Virus record (IMG/VR): IMGVR_UViG_3300042691_037350 | Span: 58,475 to 122,474 of that record | DNA: 64,000 bases | Strand: one strand, 5' to 3' | Source of the DNA: a virus | Part shown: positions 18,752-29,166 of the stretch, piece after piece | Position numbering within the stretch: the stretch's first letter is position 1 | Layout: every line of letters starts with the position of its first letter | Made by a program: the position numbers and the translations under genes | Notes under the pieces: generated by a model | What the model saw: only the letters and a program-made list of their open reading frames with translations | What the model was told of the DNA's origin: nothing | Databases searched by the model: none

Positions 18752-21700
18752 ATGAATAATAATTGTTCTATTTTTAAAAAAAGTTTATTTAAAGATGCTG
18801 ATATATCTAGCTTTAATTTAGAACTAGACTGGCTCAAGGGATTGATACCAGAATATAATCCTTCATATAGTGGCATATGGCTACCGATAGTTATTAAACC
18901 GGACCAATCTTCAGTATCGTTTGTGGATATTCTGTCTAGATCAGAATTAGAACAATCTCTTTTTGATCCCTGTAACTGTATCGCAGTCACCGGCGATTCT
19001 GGAGACGAAGAAGATCCAGAAAATGTTTCTTTAGACTGTTCTTATTGTTATAAGAATGGTATTAATTATACATTTTCTTGGCAATTAACTGATCAAAATT
19101 CTAATATAAGTAGTCCTCCTATATCTAGTAATTGTTGTAACGGTGCTTGTGACGCGAGAATGCTTAAAGATGATTATTTAGCTAAATTGCCAGTCTTAAA
19201 TGCGTCATATATAACTAAGTTTTATGACTGGAAAAATCAATTACAATTTCCAGCGTGTTCAAATAAAGGTTTGGGTTATGAGCATTTTGCTTTTACTAAA
19301 AAACTCGATTCATTTACTAATGATGTTCCTAAATTAATGATTGACTGGAAAATTAAAGAAAGAATATCAGAAATACCTCCTAATGATATTGATAGTTATC
19401 ATCAAGACATAGACACTCATGAAAAATCTTATACTAGGTCGTTGCTAAATAGTAAAACTTGTGGTAATTTTTTATTAACTAAATTACACCCATCATATGA
19501 TAAAAACCCTATATATCCAGCCTTAAGTGGACTAATAGGAGATATTGCTATGACGGGTAATTTTTCTAAATTATTACCATCGGTATCTAATTTTAGTAAA
19601 CCCTATGGTTTTAAAAACCAAGACCATTACAATATTTTTGCAAAAACCGAGAAACTGGGCTCTTATTGGAAATGGAATTATAGTTCTGGTATTTTATGTT
19701 GGTATAGATATTTTGATATAGATCTTGATCCTAATGAAGACGATAGACTAATTAAGGGTGTAGACTTATATATTTCTGATGGCGATGTATTTTATGCTAC
19801 AAATGACGGCCCAGAACCATTGCCAGTGGATCAAAATCAAACACCTCCAGATATTAAACTATGTCCCTCTGGTTTAAAATTAGTAAAAGACAATGCTGTT
19901 ACAGGCATTATTCCAAGTGGGTCTGAATTTATTTATATTTCTGAAAACCTATATAGTAAAGCTTATAGTATTATTGGAAGATTAGATGATTTAGAGGCAG
20001 CCCTAGATATACCGAATGCTGATAAAATATCTCCAATTAATAAGCTTCAATTATCTTGCTTATTAGCCACCGGACCCAACTATTCAGAAGTTACTGTAGA
20101 TCTATTGAAAACAGTACCTAATATTGATGATCTTACTAAAGATTATTCTAGAGATTTATATAAACAAATTAAAATTTTTAATAGCGGAATGCTATTAAAG
20201 CAACAACACTCAGCAAATAAGTTAAATATAGTAAAAACTAAAACAGACTTAATGAATACCTTGGCTAATAAATATGGATGTTATTTATGGTGTCCACCAC
20301 ATTCTACTATATCTTTAGACTTTAAGAAAGATTATGATCCACATTGTTATATAGATTTAGATTTTGAACCCGTTATTAAATATACCGATACTTTTTTTGG
20401 TCGCCAATGCACACCGCCTATTGATTGCTTAGATACAACCACAGAACGTAATTTTAGTTATGATCAAAAAGTTGTTGTTGGTGATTTAACCTTTAATACA
20501 AGCGTTGACAAACGATATAAAAGTCAAAACTGTGTTAGTGGCGACTTTACTATAGATAAAGCTGTTAATATTATTAGCGCCTATTTTAACGATCAACTGA
20601 TTAAAGAACAAATATATGGTAGTGGTTGTAGTGTATTTTATCAAAAATATTTAAGACCCGTATCTTATGAATTAGCTTTAGATACTTTTGGAGAATCAAT
20701 ATGTTCAGTACATCGTCTTTGTGATAAATTGTTAGCTTTTAAATATAACAATGATAATAATTGGTTTGGAACTACTAATGAGTTAAAAGAAGGAAAATTC
20801 CTAGATGGATCGCTCATATTGGATCGTAGATATCCAGCTAATGCTAGCAATATTAATGTTGATAGAATAGGATTTCATAGAGACGGAGGCTTATACTATG
20901 ATAGCAATAATTTAGGCTCAGGTAATGTAATCTTTATTAAAGATGCCGAGAACAGCACCCGTGGATCATTTTCTATATCTTTTAGTACCAAAGATGTTGG
21001 TATTAAATTATACAATATAGAAATATATCATCTAAGAGATGCAACGTTTACTAATTGTAAAACATTTCCCTTAGATCATGCATGTAAGTGTTTTCCATTA
21101 AGTTCTGTAACGGGATATAGATATAATTGTGACGGATCTTTAACTTTTAGTAACGAAAATGCTGTTTTATATACTCCCAATTTATCTACACAATCAAGTC
21201 CTATTTTAACAAGTTATGGTGGTTATTCAACGCTGGAACTGACTAAAATTATAGGAGAACAACTATTACCGAATCATCCAGATCCAGGCGAGTTGTTGTC
21301 TACAGTGAATAGAATTATTGATCCTCTTAATCCCTATGGTTGCACTAAAGAAATTGCAGCATCTTTTCCTAGTTATGTTTATACAAATTGGCATATTGGA
21401 TTGCCTAATTATAGTACCGATCATACTGATGTATGGATGAAAGTTATTGAAAATGTAAGTTTATTTAATCCTACTATTCCAAAATATGATTATGAAACTG
21501 GTGAATTTGAAATTATTAATAACCCATCTTATCGCAGATATACAACTAAAGCAGTAGTTAATGGCACAACAATATACAACTCTCAACAAAAAATATTATT
21601 TGATAAAGATACCAGTATTCCGGGTTCTTTTCAATTGGAGTTGACTAACCCCTTTTTATTTTCATTATTAAGTCAACTATCTGAAGATATGGAAAGGAAT

Positions 21701-24700
21701 AAGCTGCTATATACTAATTTACCATGTTCTTTAGATACCACTAATAGAGATTCCTACTTAAATAATATTAATATAATATTTAAACAAGTACCTAGAAAGC
21801 AATTATTAAATTATAAATTACGTCCTATTTCTTCAGCCGGAAATTTAGAAAAAATATTTTTTCATCCAAATAAAGGTATAGTTAAAAACACAGAATTATT
21901 TAATCTCACTTCTTTAATATATAATCCACAAGACTGTTCTTTTGATTTTGCTTATGAAAAAGAACTTTTTGAGAATGGTGCTAGAAACTATTCAGATAGT
22001 GGAGTAATGTTTTCTGGACACATATCAGATGATATACAACAAATTTTAGCCTTAAATGATAATTTATTAAATCATAAAAAATTAAGACTATATATTAAAT
22101 ATAATAATATTTGGTACGAGTATTTAAATCCACATATATTTGGTTTTCATAACAAATTTAATAATAATCTTTATCCTGGCCCACCCACCCTATTTGAATA
22201 TACAAAGCACGACAAATATAAAACACAGCTTAATATGGCTGAGTTTGTTGATGAACGATTGAATAGATCCCCCTTACCCAACATAACCTCTCCCTCACAA
22301 TTTATTCCGGCATCAGCAAAAGTAAATACAGAATTATTATATTTACATAATATTAAACCCACCGGAACGATTCATGGTTTATCAACGGAATTTTATCCAA
22401 TTCTAACTAGTAATTTTAGACTAGACAAAAACTCTAAGCGTAAAATTGTGCTTCAAGGATCTAGGCCATATTTTATGTTTGAAGAAAAAGATCCTGCAAT
22501 TTTTATACAAGATATAACAAGAATGAATAGTGATGAGCAAAACACTATTTTTAGAAATACATTTGTTGTGGATGCGAATGGTTATCGTTGGAGATATAAG
22601 GGAGAGGGAACAAAAACTAGCTTAGATTCTTATGAATTAGTTCCTCCGAGAAACTATTTAGATGCAAATTTTCATGAATTATGGATAGATTATCTAAATA
22701 ATAATGATGATGGCTATATAGCTAACACAGAATTACAAACAATTTCAACCGCAATCAAACTCATTGATAAAGATAATCCCAAAATTAATTATGAATACAA
22801 TGTTATTTCCAAATCTCTATATGCAAAAAGAGTCAATAGGTTCGGAAACGATTTAGATAAATTTGCTTATATTAAAGAAAGAGAGCATTTAGATGTTTAT
22901 ACTATATTAGAAATAGATATTTGTAAAGAGTGCTCTCTAAAATTATCAGAGGGAATTGTTCAATTAGTGCTACCACAAGCAAATGCAGAACAACTGAATA
23001 CAGACTCTTTTGTGGTTTTACAGAATTTTAAAGATTCTCTTAAGGCAGAATCAGACACACTGTTAAGAAACAAATATTATGAAACTAAATGGGGCGATTT
23101 AATTAATTTTGATAATAAAACTTTTAAGGATCTAAACAACTCCAAAATTTTAAATCAAAATTTATCCAGACTCTATCCTTCATCATTATATGACAATATT
23201 TTATATAGTATATCTGTTAATAACTTAGATACTGGTAATTTTAGATTTTTAATTACATCTAAAAATAATATAACTAATACTATAAGTAGTGGTGTGACCA
23301 ATTATGATGGACCCATATATTATAATATTCATCAAAAATATAACATTGGATTAGACAACTTATACCTATCGAGCACTATCAAGGATTATCAAAACTATTT
23401 ACCTATTATTGATATTAATTTTATTAAAGGTGATAAAATTAAAAATCAATCATGGTCTAATAATTTAATACAAAATTTTGTTAATAATAGTATTTCTACA
23501 GGACAGTTATATATTAGCGGTATCAGATCTTTTGTAGATAATACTTCTCTTGAGATAGACCCGCATAAGGTATCTACATTTTTTGTGTCTCTAGACAAAA
23601 ATACCAAACTTAGACCTGTTTTATTTAACAAAGATTTTTATTATAACACATTACGAGTTGATGATGTTTATTATAGATTAATTTCTCTAGAACAAGAACA
23701 AATATTTAATACTAGTGGTTGCTCCACAATATTTATGCCGAAAATAAACTTTTCTGCACAAACCTTTGCAGACTATTTTGATACAAACGGGTTCGATCTG
23801 TCTTCACCAATTATTAAAACTACTTTTGATACTCTACCGATATATTGCGACACGGATAAACCTGCTGAATTATGTGGAAATGAATCTTGTTCAATTAAAA
23901 CTGCTGGCTTTACCAAGCTCAAGGCTGGATATCAACACTATAAGTACACCCATATCACGCCTAAAGATTTAGAGTCTGTAAATACCTTAGAATTTGCACT
24001 TTCTGTTGATGAGGGACTATATAATACTGTTGGAGTTAATATGCTTCCTTATATTCAAAGATTTGAAATACCTCCAAATTCTAATTTATTTAATAATATT
24101 ACTTTAGATGGTACGGATGATTGTGTTATAGGTTCAGATAACCGCCCAGCAAGACCACAAAATTATATAGACACAGAGTATCAAAATAAATTAATAGAAT
24201 ATATATTGTCAGAAAATAATAAGGGTGATTTGGTTAAAAATACAGATATTTTAGCTAATGAAATGTTATTTAGATTAATTTATGGATCTAAAGAAACAAT
24301 ATCTTATGATACCATTAAAAAGAAAACAACGGCCGATCTAATTTTAGATAACACAAAAAAATCCATATCATACCTAGTACAATACTCTAGTCCAAGAACT
24401 ACGGCAGATCTTATATATGATTTAATACCATACGACTACTCTATATCTTCCGATTCTTCAAAAAGAAAAATTAATGGCTCTATTAATATAGAAGGAGTAT
24501 TATCTGTTGGTGCCAATGTTAGTGTTAATATTGGAGGATACTTAATATCTATTGCTATTCAAAATATTAATAATAAAATTTGTGCTGTTGCTTCTTGTAA
24601 CGGTAAAACATATACCAGTCCATTTTTTGATACGCTGCCCACCACAGTATCCACAACGGCTGTAACAGCCGGTACAATATTATACCCACCAGATGAAAAT

Positions 24701-26719
24701 AGTGATGTTGTAAAAATTACCACTTGTCGCGGGGGTGTGACTCCTTTGAGCTGGAGTCTGGGTAAATATTTTACAAGTATGGAAATAGGTAGCGAAGAAA
24801 ACAAAGTAGATCTGGCCGCAGAGTATAGGAAGTGTATAGCTGCAACTAATGGGTTGTGTTATAATGGACAGGTTCCAGTCAATCCTTCAGTATTATCTTT
24901 ATTTGCCTATGCTCCTGGTGGGCTATGTCCTTTGACCTGCTCGGTGTGTAATAGCAGGGGGTGGGCGAGTGAGGTATCTGTTCCTTATAATTGTACTATT
25001 TTGACTTCAAATAATAAGCCTGTTAAAATAGGAAGTTTGAGTAGAGGAGTATTTAATTGGGCTTCGTGTCAAGTAAAATATGCGAGTTTATCACTATCTC
25101 CTGGATTATATCTTGGAGACTTAGATGATCTAGTTGGTGGTACTGCAATCAGAAATCATGGTGCTGTGTCTAATTGCGTACCAAAACCAGCTCCATGCAA
25201 GGGTAATTGTTTACCTTTAGACGCAGAAGATAAATTTGGTAAAGTGTTTGATCCAATTAGATACGCTGGAACTACCAACGTTTTACCGTGTGAGTGTCAA
25301 AATTATTCATATGATTATTGTACAATTACTGAAAATTCTTGTAATTGTAAAGAATATGCTGGCGGCTTTCCTAAAATTTTTAATTATGAATTTGAAAATT
25401 GTAATTACACCTTTGATAATATGAAAGGGCATTTATTTAAATATAAAGATGGTGATCCCATAGAATCTAATGGGGTTAATGAAAACTATGGGTGTGATCT
25501 ATTAGAATCATTAACCATAGGAAGTAGAAACGGAGCGGCAGAAGAGGAGTGTTATTGGCTGGAGTGCAAAGGAGCCACACCACCAGATTGGGATATATAT
25601 AAAATTACATCTTCTACATCAAACCCATACGACCCATTATGCCCAACATTCTTGTGTTCAATAACATATGATAATAATACTGCTAATATTAACTTAGTAG
25701 GAGGTACTGGTGGATGTTTTGATATTCAATTAAGAAATGATTGTCCAGTAATATCTATTACATTACCCAATAATACTTTTACTTTTACAGATAATATTAA
25801 TAGCGAGTGTACAGAATGTGATGTGTCTAAAAATACTTTGTCTATGACGCCGGAGATACAGAATCCAGAATGGGATATTATTACAGAAACTAGAACGGCT
25901 ATTTTGGGCTATCTTCCTATTGAGGGAGATAAAAATGTAGATCTTGTCGGTGGAGGCGGCAAGATTTATGTTGATCGAGGTATTTGTGATGTACCGCCTC
26001 CTGGTTATTGTTGTTACGATGCTTGTTATACTAGTGATGGAGCTACTATGCAGTGTGGACAATCTGCTCCAGGCAGTTGGCCGTGGAGCTATGCGTTAGT
26101 ATGTAATTTAAATGGTTCTTATTCCCCAACATTTACTCCATGTGTCTCTAATCCGCTACCAAAGATAGGTACTAATGCAACATTGGTAGGTAATGTTCTA
26201 AGTAGTGTGGGTTTCGCTGTTGGTTCAGATAATACCACAGTGAAAAGAAGTCATATAGCTCATTGGAAAGAATTAATGCAAGCGGCTTATTTTGATATAT
26301 CTGCTTGTCATAATAATTACAATGTTGTTAATACCCAGGATTTAGTAGAGGGTGTTGTTCCTGGTTCTTGTACACAAATTAAATTTGAAGTATTAAATTA
26401 TCCTATGGTTGCATGGAGACAAACCTTAAGTGGTGGCGTTATGGAACACGGGTACTATGGGGTTCATGTGGCCTATTTTGAATATGAATATAGAAGACCT
26501 CGTACGATTCAGGATGTATTTCTTAAAGATAATACTAGTAAATGCTCCACAAGGATTGCTTACCCCGCTAGTTCTTCATATAATATTACAGAAAAATATA
26601 AAATACCAGATTGTCAAACTAGTCCAGCATGTTTTGACACTAAAGTATCTCCATGTAATGAAGGAAACACCTGTTGTGAACAACGTCAAAATAATAGTAA
26701 TATAACTTCGAGGCCATAA
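18752..26719 (+). CDS. Giant cysteine-rich virion-operon protein
   Basis: 2655 residues starting 2 nt after the previous stop, so probably coupled. Cysteines are scattered through the first half and become dense near the C-terminus (residues about 2020-2620). Clusters there include CPLTCSVC, CKGNC, CECQ...CTI...CNCKEY and CYWLEC. No enzyme motif, signal peptide or membrane helix was recognised. Long Asn/Tyr/Asp-rich segments look like extracellular beta structure. It ends in a TAATG overlap with the small zinc protein gene. Size, operon position and composition suggest a tail-fibre-like or tail-surface protein stabilised by disulfides or bound metal. That is inference; no family was recognised. 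Confidence 0.6.
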   Translation: MNNNCSIFKKSLFKDADISSFNLELDWLKGLIPEYNPSYSGIWLPIVIKPDQSSVSFVDILSRSELEQSLFDPCNCIAVTGDSGDEEDPENVSLDCSYCYKNGINYTFSWQLTDQNSNISSPPISSNCCNGACDARMLKDDYLAKLPVLNASYITKFYDWKNQLQFPACSNKGLGYEHFAFTKKLDSFTNDVPKLMIDWKIKERISEIPPNDIDSYHQDIDTHEKSYTRSLLNSKTCGNFLLTKLHPSYDKNPIYPALSGLIGDIAMTGNFSKLLPSVSNFSKPYGFKNQDHYNIFAKTEKLGSYWKWNYSSGILCWYRYFDIDLDPNEDDRLIKGVDLYISDGDVFYATNDGPEPLPVDQNQTPPDIKLCPSGLKLVKDNAVTGIIPSGSEFIYISENLYSKAYSIIGRLDDLEAALDIPNADKISPINKLQLSCLLATGPNYSEVTVDLLKTVPNIDDLTKDYSRDLYKQIKIFNSGMLLKQQHSANKLNIVKTKTDLMNTLANKYGCYLWCPPHSTISLDFKKDYDPHCYIDLDFEPVIKYTDTFFGRQCTPPIDCLDTTTERNFSYDQKVVVGDLTFNTSVDKRYKSQNCVSGDFTIDKAVNIISAYFNDQLIKEQIYGSGCSVFYQKYLRPVSYELALDTFGESICSVHRLCDKLLAFKYNNDNNWFGTTNELKEGKFLDGSLILDRRYPANASNINVDRIGFHRDGGLYYDSNNLGSGNVIFIKDAENSTRGSFSISFSTKDVGIKLYNIEIYHLRDATFTNCKTFPLDHACKCFPLSSVTGYRYNCDGSLTFSNENAVLYTPNLSTQSSPILTSYGGYSTLELTKIIGEQLLPNHPDPGELLSTVNRIIDPLNPYGCTKEIAASFPSYVYTNWHIGLPNYSTDHTDVWMKVIENVSLFNPTIPKYDYETGEFEIINNPSYRRYTTKAVVNGTTIYNSQQKILFDKDTSIPGSFQLELTNPFLFSLLSQLSEDMERNKLLYTNLPCSLDTTNRDSYLNNINIIFKQVPRKQLLNYKLRPISSAGNLEKIFFHPNKGIVKNTELFNLTSLIYNPQDCSFDFAYEKELFENGARNYSDSGVMFSGHISDDIQQILALNDNLLNHKKLRLYIKYNNIWYEYLNPHIFGFHNKFNNNLYPGPPTLFEYTKHDKYKTQLNMAEFVDERLNRSPLPNITSPSQFIPASAKVNTELLYLHNIKPTGTIHGLSTEFYPILTSNFRLDKNSKRKIVLQGSRPYFMFEEKDPAIFIQDITRMNSDEQNTIFRNTFVVDANGYRWRYKGEGTKTSLDSYELVPPRNYLDANFHELWIDYLNNNDDGYIANTELQTISTAIKLIDKDNPKINYEYNVISKSLYAKRVNRFGNDLDKFAYIKEREHLDVYTILEIDICKECSLKLSEGIVQLVLPQANAEQLNTDSFVVLQNFKDSLKAESDTLLRNKYYETKWGDLINFDNKTFKDLNNSKILNQNLSRLYPSSLYDNILYSISVNNLDTGNFRFLITSKNNITNTISSGVTNYDGPIYYNIHQKYNIGLDNLYLSSTIKDYQNYLPIIDINFIKGDKIKNQSWSNNLIQNFVNNSISTGQLYISGIRSFVDNTSLEIDPHKVSTFFVSLDKNTKLRPVLFNKDFYYNTLRVDDVYYRLISLEQEQIFNTSGCSTIFMPKINFSAQTFADYFDTNGFDLSSPIIKTTFDTLPIYCDTDKPAELCGNESCSIKTAGFTKLKAGYQHYKYTHITPKDLESVNTLEFALSVDEGLYNTVGVNMLPYIQRFEIPPNSNLFNNITLDGTDDCVIGSDNRPARPQNYIDTEYQNKLIEYILSENNKGDLVKNTDILANEMLFRLIYGSKETISYDTIKKKTTADLILDNTKKSISYLVQYSSPRTTADLIYDLIPYDYSISSDSSKRKINGSINIEGVLSVGANVSVNIGGYLISIAIQNINNKICAVASCNGKTYTSPFFDTLPTTVSTTAVTAGTILYPPDENSDVVKITTCRGGVTPLSWSLGKYFTSMEIGSEENKVDLAAEYRKCIAATNGLCYNGQVPVNPSVLSLFAYAPGGLCPLTCSVCNSRGWASEVSVPYNCTILTSNNKPVKIGSLSRGVFNWASCQVKYASLSLSPGLYLGDLDDLVGGTAIRNHGAVSNCVPKPAPCKGNCLPLDAEDKFGKVFDPIRYAGTTNVLPCECQNYSYDYCTITENSCNCKEYAGGFPKIFNYEFENCNYTFDNMKGHLFKYKDGDPIESNGVNENYGCDLLESLTIGSRNGAAEEECYWLECKGATPPDWDIYKITSSTSNPYDPLCPTFLCSITYDNNTANINLVGGTGGCFDIQLRNDCPVISITLPNNTFTFTDNINSECTECDVSKNTLSMTPEIQNPEWDIITETRTAILGYLPIEGDKNVDLVGGGGKIYVDRGICDVPPPGYCCYDACYTSDGATMQCGQSAPGSWPWSYALVCNLNGSYSPTFTPCVSNPLPKIGTNATLVGNVLSSVGFAVGSDNTTVKRSHIAHWKELMQAAYFDISACHNNYNVVNTQDLVEGVVPGSCTQIKFEVLNYPMVAWRQTLSGGVMEHGYYGVHVAYFEYEYRRPRTIQDVFLKDNTSKCSTRIAYPASSSYNITEKYKIPDCQTSPACFDTKVSPCNEGNTCCEQRQNNSNITSRP

Positions 26720-27213
26720 TGTCTGACACTAATCCATATTGTAATTTAATAGACACTAATACTGTTTTTAATAAGAAAAAGGTATATTCTTGTACTTATT
26801 GTGGTATTAAAATTGGTTTAGATAATCCTGATACAAAAATGTTTTGTTTTAAAAAGATTCAAGATTTTTCTATGTCTATTAAAAAAATAACCAATCCTTT
26901 GGGTTCTGTGGATCCTATACATATAGGAGAAAACGAATCCATGCAAGAAGTTATTTTAGATAAGGTTATTAAAGATAATGAAGCTGAAGCTCAAATTAAA
27001 GCAAACGAAGGTAACCCACAAAATCTTTGTAACGATGAGCAAATAGAATCTAGATTAGCTATATGTAGAGGTTGTGAATTTTATAAAGATAATTCTTGTA
27101 TACTTTGTGGATGTCAAATTGTAAGAGAGGCTAATCATATGAATAAACTAGCCCACAAAGATCAAAAGTGTCCTGCGGATAAGTGGGGTCCTATCGTTGA
27201 CGAACAAAGCTAG
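26719..27213 (+). CDS. Small zinc-cluster protein at the end of the virion operon
   Basis: 164 residues. An N-terminal CTYC pair (C25/C28, with C43) is followed by a charged linker. The C-terminal knuckle is ICRGCEFYKDNSCILCGC (C117, C120, C127, C130, C132) with a last Cys in KCPADKW (C151). This C-terminal pattern is common in small phage proteins of unknown function found beside tail genes. It starts in the stop of the giant protein (TAATG) and its 3' end overlaps the convergent gene at 27191 by 23 bp. Metal binding is well supported by the motif; the role is unknown. Confidence 0.7.
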   Translation: MSDTNPYCNLIDTNTVFNKKKVYSCTYCGIKIGLDNPDTKMFCFKKIQDFSMSIKKITNPLGSVDPIHIGENESMQEVILDKVIKDNEAEAQIKANEGNPQNLCNDEQIESRLAICRGCEFYKDNSCILCGCQIVREANHMNKLAHKDQKCPADKWGPIVDEQS

Positions 27214-28150
27214 TAATTGGTCTTACAGGATCACCGTAGTGAACCAATAGTGGCAAAGTTTCTGTCTTACCGTCCACACGAATAATTAGAGTACCCTTTA
27301 CTTGTTGAGCCCTAGACCAATTCATAAAAAAGTGTACTCCAACCACATATTCTGCAAATGGTGCATTTCCTGGTGCCCAAAAAATATTTTCTATAGGTCT
27401 AGGACTTAATAATCTTGGATGTGCATTCATATCTATATCTAATGCACCCCCACAAAACCCTACTCTGTTTGTCCAGTTAATATTAGATCCTATTGGTTTA
27501 ACTAGAACATGAAGATCAAGATCATCTATGGTGTCCCAAGATAAAGATATTTGAACATCTCCGGTTTTAGCACCATATTCTTTTAATCTTTTTTGTATCT
27601 CCCCAACCTTCATCTGCTCCGCAATATTAGATACAGATTGTTGGTCAAGTTCTCCTCTCCTAGATAACAACACTTGTGTATTAGTTCGTCCTGTATAAAC
27701 AACTTTTGGATCTGGCATTGGACTAGCGGTTTTGATCTCTTCTGTTAAAACATCCGCAGCAATATTATCTATAAAATCGGATGGTTTATCAAATCCAGTA
27801 TCAGGTACGGGTATATTTTCTATTTTTAGAGTATCTTCCATTAAAGACACCGCACTAATTCCAGCATCTATAGATGCCGCCTCCAACGTATCCTTAGATT
27901 CTTCCAAAGATACTATTTTTATAGGTGGTTCTTCTAGAGGCTCAGTTAAAGGTTCAACATTTTCTTCTACTGAAGCAAAGTTTAACTCTATAACTATTCT
28001 TTGTTTATCAACCACAACAGGAAATAGCATAGCCATAATTAAAAATATTATGGTGTGTACTATTAGGCTATGCCAGACACCAGATAAATATAAATAACCA
28101 ACTGTCTGTTCTATATTGTTTAGGATGGATTGTCGTTGTTTTTTTGCCAT
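27191..28150 (-). CDS. Membrane-anchored protein with a DUF2135/YfaP-like domain
   Basis: 319 residues from the ATG at 28150. A TTG 9 nt upstream (28159) would also be in frame, but no ribosome site favours it. One membrane helix (about residues 28-47) is followed by an acidic, proline-rich linker. The C-terminal domain (about 197-300) carries WDTIDDLDLHV, a Cys-Gly-Gly turn, DIDMNA and PIENIFW, the core signature of the DUF2135/YfaP family. I associate the combination of N-terminal helix, acidic linker and this domain with planctomycete proteins. It is last in the - strand arm, overlaps the upstream zinc-ribbon gene by 31 bp and meets the + strand operon tail to tail. The function is unknown; envelope interaction, host-derived acquisition or a virion role are all possible. 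Confidence 0.65.
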   Translation of the reverse strand: MAKKQRQSILNNIEQTVGYLYLSGVWHSLIVHTIIFLIMAMLFPVVVDKQRIVIELNFASVEENVEPLTEPLEEPPIKIVSLEESKDTLEAASIDAGISAVSLMEDTLKIENIPVPDTGFDKPSDFIDNIAADVLTEEIKTASPMPDPKVVYTGRTNTQVLLSRRGELDQQSVSNIAEQMKVGEIQKRLKEYGAKTGDVQISLSWDTIDDLDLHVLVKPIGSNINWTNRVGFCGGALDIDMNAHPRLLSPRPIENIFWAPGNAPFAEYVVGVHFFMNWSRAQQVKGTLIIRVDGKTETLPLLVHYGDPVRPITSFVRQR

Positions 28151-28452
28151 TTGTGCCAACCGTTATGCGGTAACCAATTGTTGTTGTCATCTTTTCTTTT
28201 GGGGAAAAGAGTACCGCCCTTCTTATGTTGTCCGAAAGCTAGAATTGCTCCACAATCACTGCATCGCAACTCATAATAGTCATTTCCGTCTACGTTCCTG
28301 ACGATATATCTAATGTTTGTTTTACTACACAAACCACACTTTTCTTCTCCAAAAATTTCTTGAATTAACGCCAGTTCTTTGAAGACTTCTTTTTGTCCAG
28401 AACCTTCTAATTCAAATTCTAGTTTTGAGTTTGGTTTGTATCGTAGTTTCAT
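28120..28452 (-). CDS. Small zinc-ribbon protein next to the annealase-like gene
   Basis: 110 residues. A zinc ribbon is formed by C39/C42 and C64/C67 with a typical beta hairpin between. The second half has AFGQHKKGGTLFPKRK and ends in a Trp/Lys-rich tail. Small proteins of this layout occur beside single-strand annealing proteins in other phages, as here, where the ERF-like gene lies 3 nt upstream. A nucleic-acid-binding accessory role in recombination is inferred from this pairing. No catalytic residues are seen. Confidence 0.65.
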   Translation of the reverse strand: MKLRYKPNSKLEFELEGSGQKEVFKELALIQEIFGEEKCGLCSKTNIRYIVRNVDGNDYYELRCSDCGAILAFGQHKKGGTLFPKRKDDNNNWLPHNGWHKWQKNNDNPS

Positions 28453-28455
28453 GGT

Positions 28456-29166
28456 TTACTTTCTTTGTTTCCAGTTTGGTTGATAATTCAACAAATCTGG
28501 AGATATATTATCCACATTTTGTTGAAGTTTTGTTAGTTCTTTGATGAGCAACACAGCATCATCATGAGATATATTATCTATATAATCAGATGATATTGCA
28601 AGCGTGTCCATTAAACCAATTACATTAATATTCAACCTCTTAGACATTACATCTATAAAATTAATTTGATTATTGCTAATTTTAGAGACAGAATTTTCGT
28701 CTGGATTATCTTCTATATCTTTAGCAATTTCTTCTGCGGCAACCACCTTGCGAAGTCTTAATGCTCTACGCAAAGCTCTTCCTTCGGCCCTGGTTTCTGC
28801 TACCGCTACGGGATGATTGCGATATATCTTGTCACAATTACCCCAATAAACGTCCGCAGCGCCGTCTACAGACACTTTATTTAAATGTGGCGAGTCAGAT
28901 GACTCGTCGTTTAAATAATAGGATATGGTGTGAACAACCGTGGCCCTCTTTTCGTTATTTGGTTCTGGAGATTGAGCCACTTTTGTAATAGATTCAAGCA
29001 CCCTACAGTTTAAAGCTTTTTCGAAAATGCGTCTCAAACCATCCGTAGTAGGATTACCGGCTATTTTCTCATCTTCTGACAATAGGCTTAATACATAGTC
29101 CGTCCACTCTATGTCATGAATAGAAGGAACCTTTTCCTTTTTGTCTGATGATTTTTCCTTGCTCAT
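28456..29166 (-). CDS. Putative ERF/annealase-like recombination protein
   Basis: 236 residues. The core (about residues 75-147) shows a beta-rich segment (VHTISYYL) followed by AVAETRAEGRALRRALRL and an Ala/Glu stretch. This resembles the conserved ATRA-x-GRAL-type signature of ERF/Sak-type single-strand annealing proteins. The C-terminal part (about 163-225) looks like the small helical domain such proteins often carry (NQINFIDVMSKRLNI). The gene follows the nuclease gene with a 4-bp ATGA overlap and precedes the zinc ribbon, so nuclease, annealase and zinc ribbon form a plausible recombination trio. The assignment is by motif, without alignment; a different DNA-binding protein is possible. 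Confidence 0.5.
   Translation of the reverse strand: MSKEKSSDKKEKVPSIHDIEWTDYVLSLLSEDEKIAGNPTTDGLRRIFEKALNCRVLESITKVAQSPEPNNEKRATVVHTISYYLNDESSDSPHLNKVSVDGAADVYWGNCDKIYRNHPVAVAETRAEGRALRRALRLRKVVAAEEIAKDIEDNPDENSVSKISNNQINFIDVMSKRLNINVIGLMDTLAISSDYIDNISHDDAVLLIKELTKLQQNVDNISPDLLNYQPNWKQRK

Noticed and set aside
28151-28159. TTG start for the DUF2135-like protein
   Set aside because: An ATG lies 9 nt downstream and no ribosome site favours the TTG.
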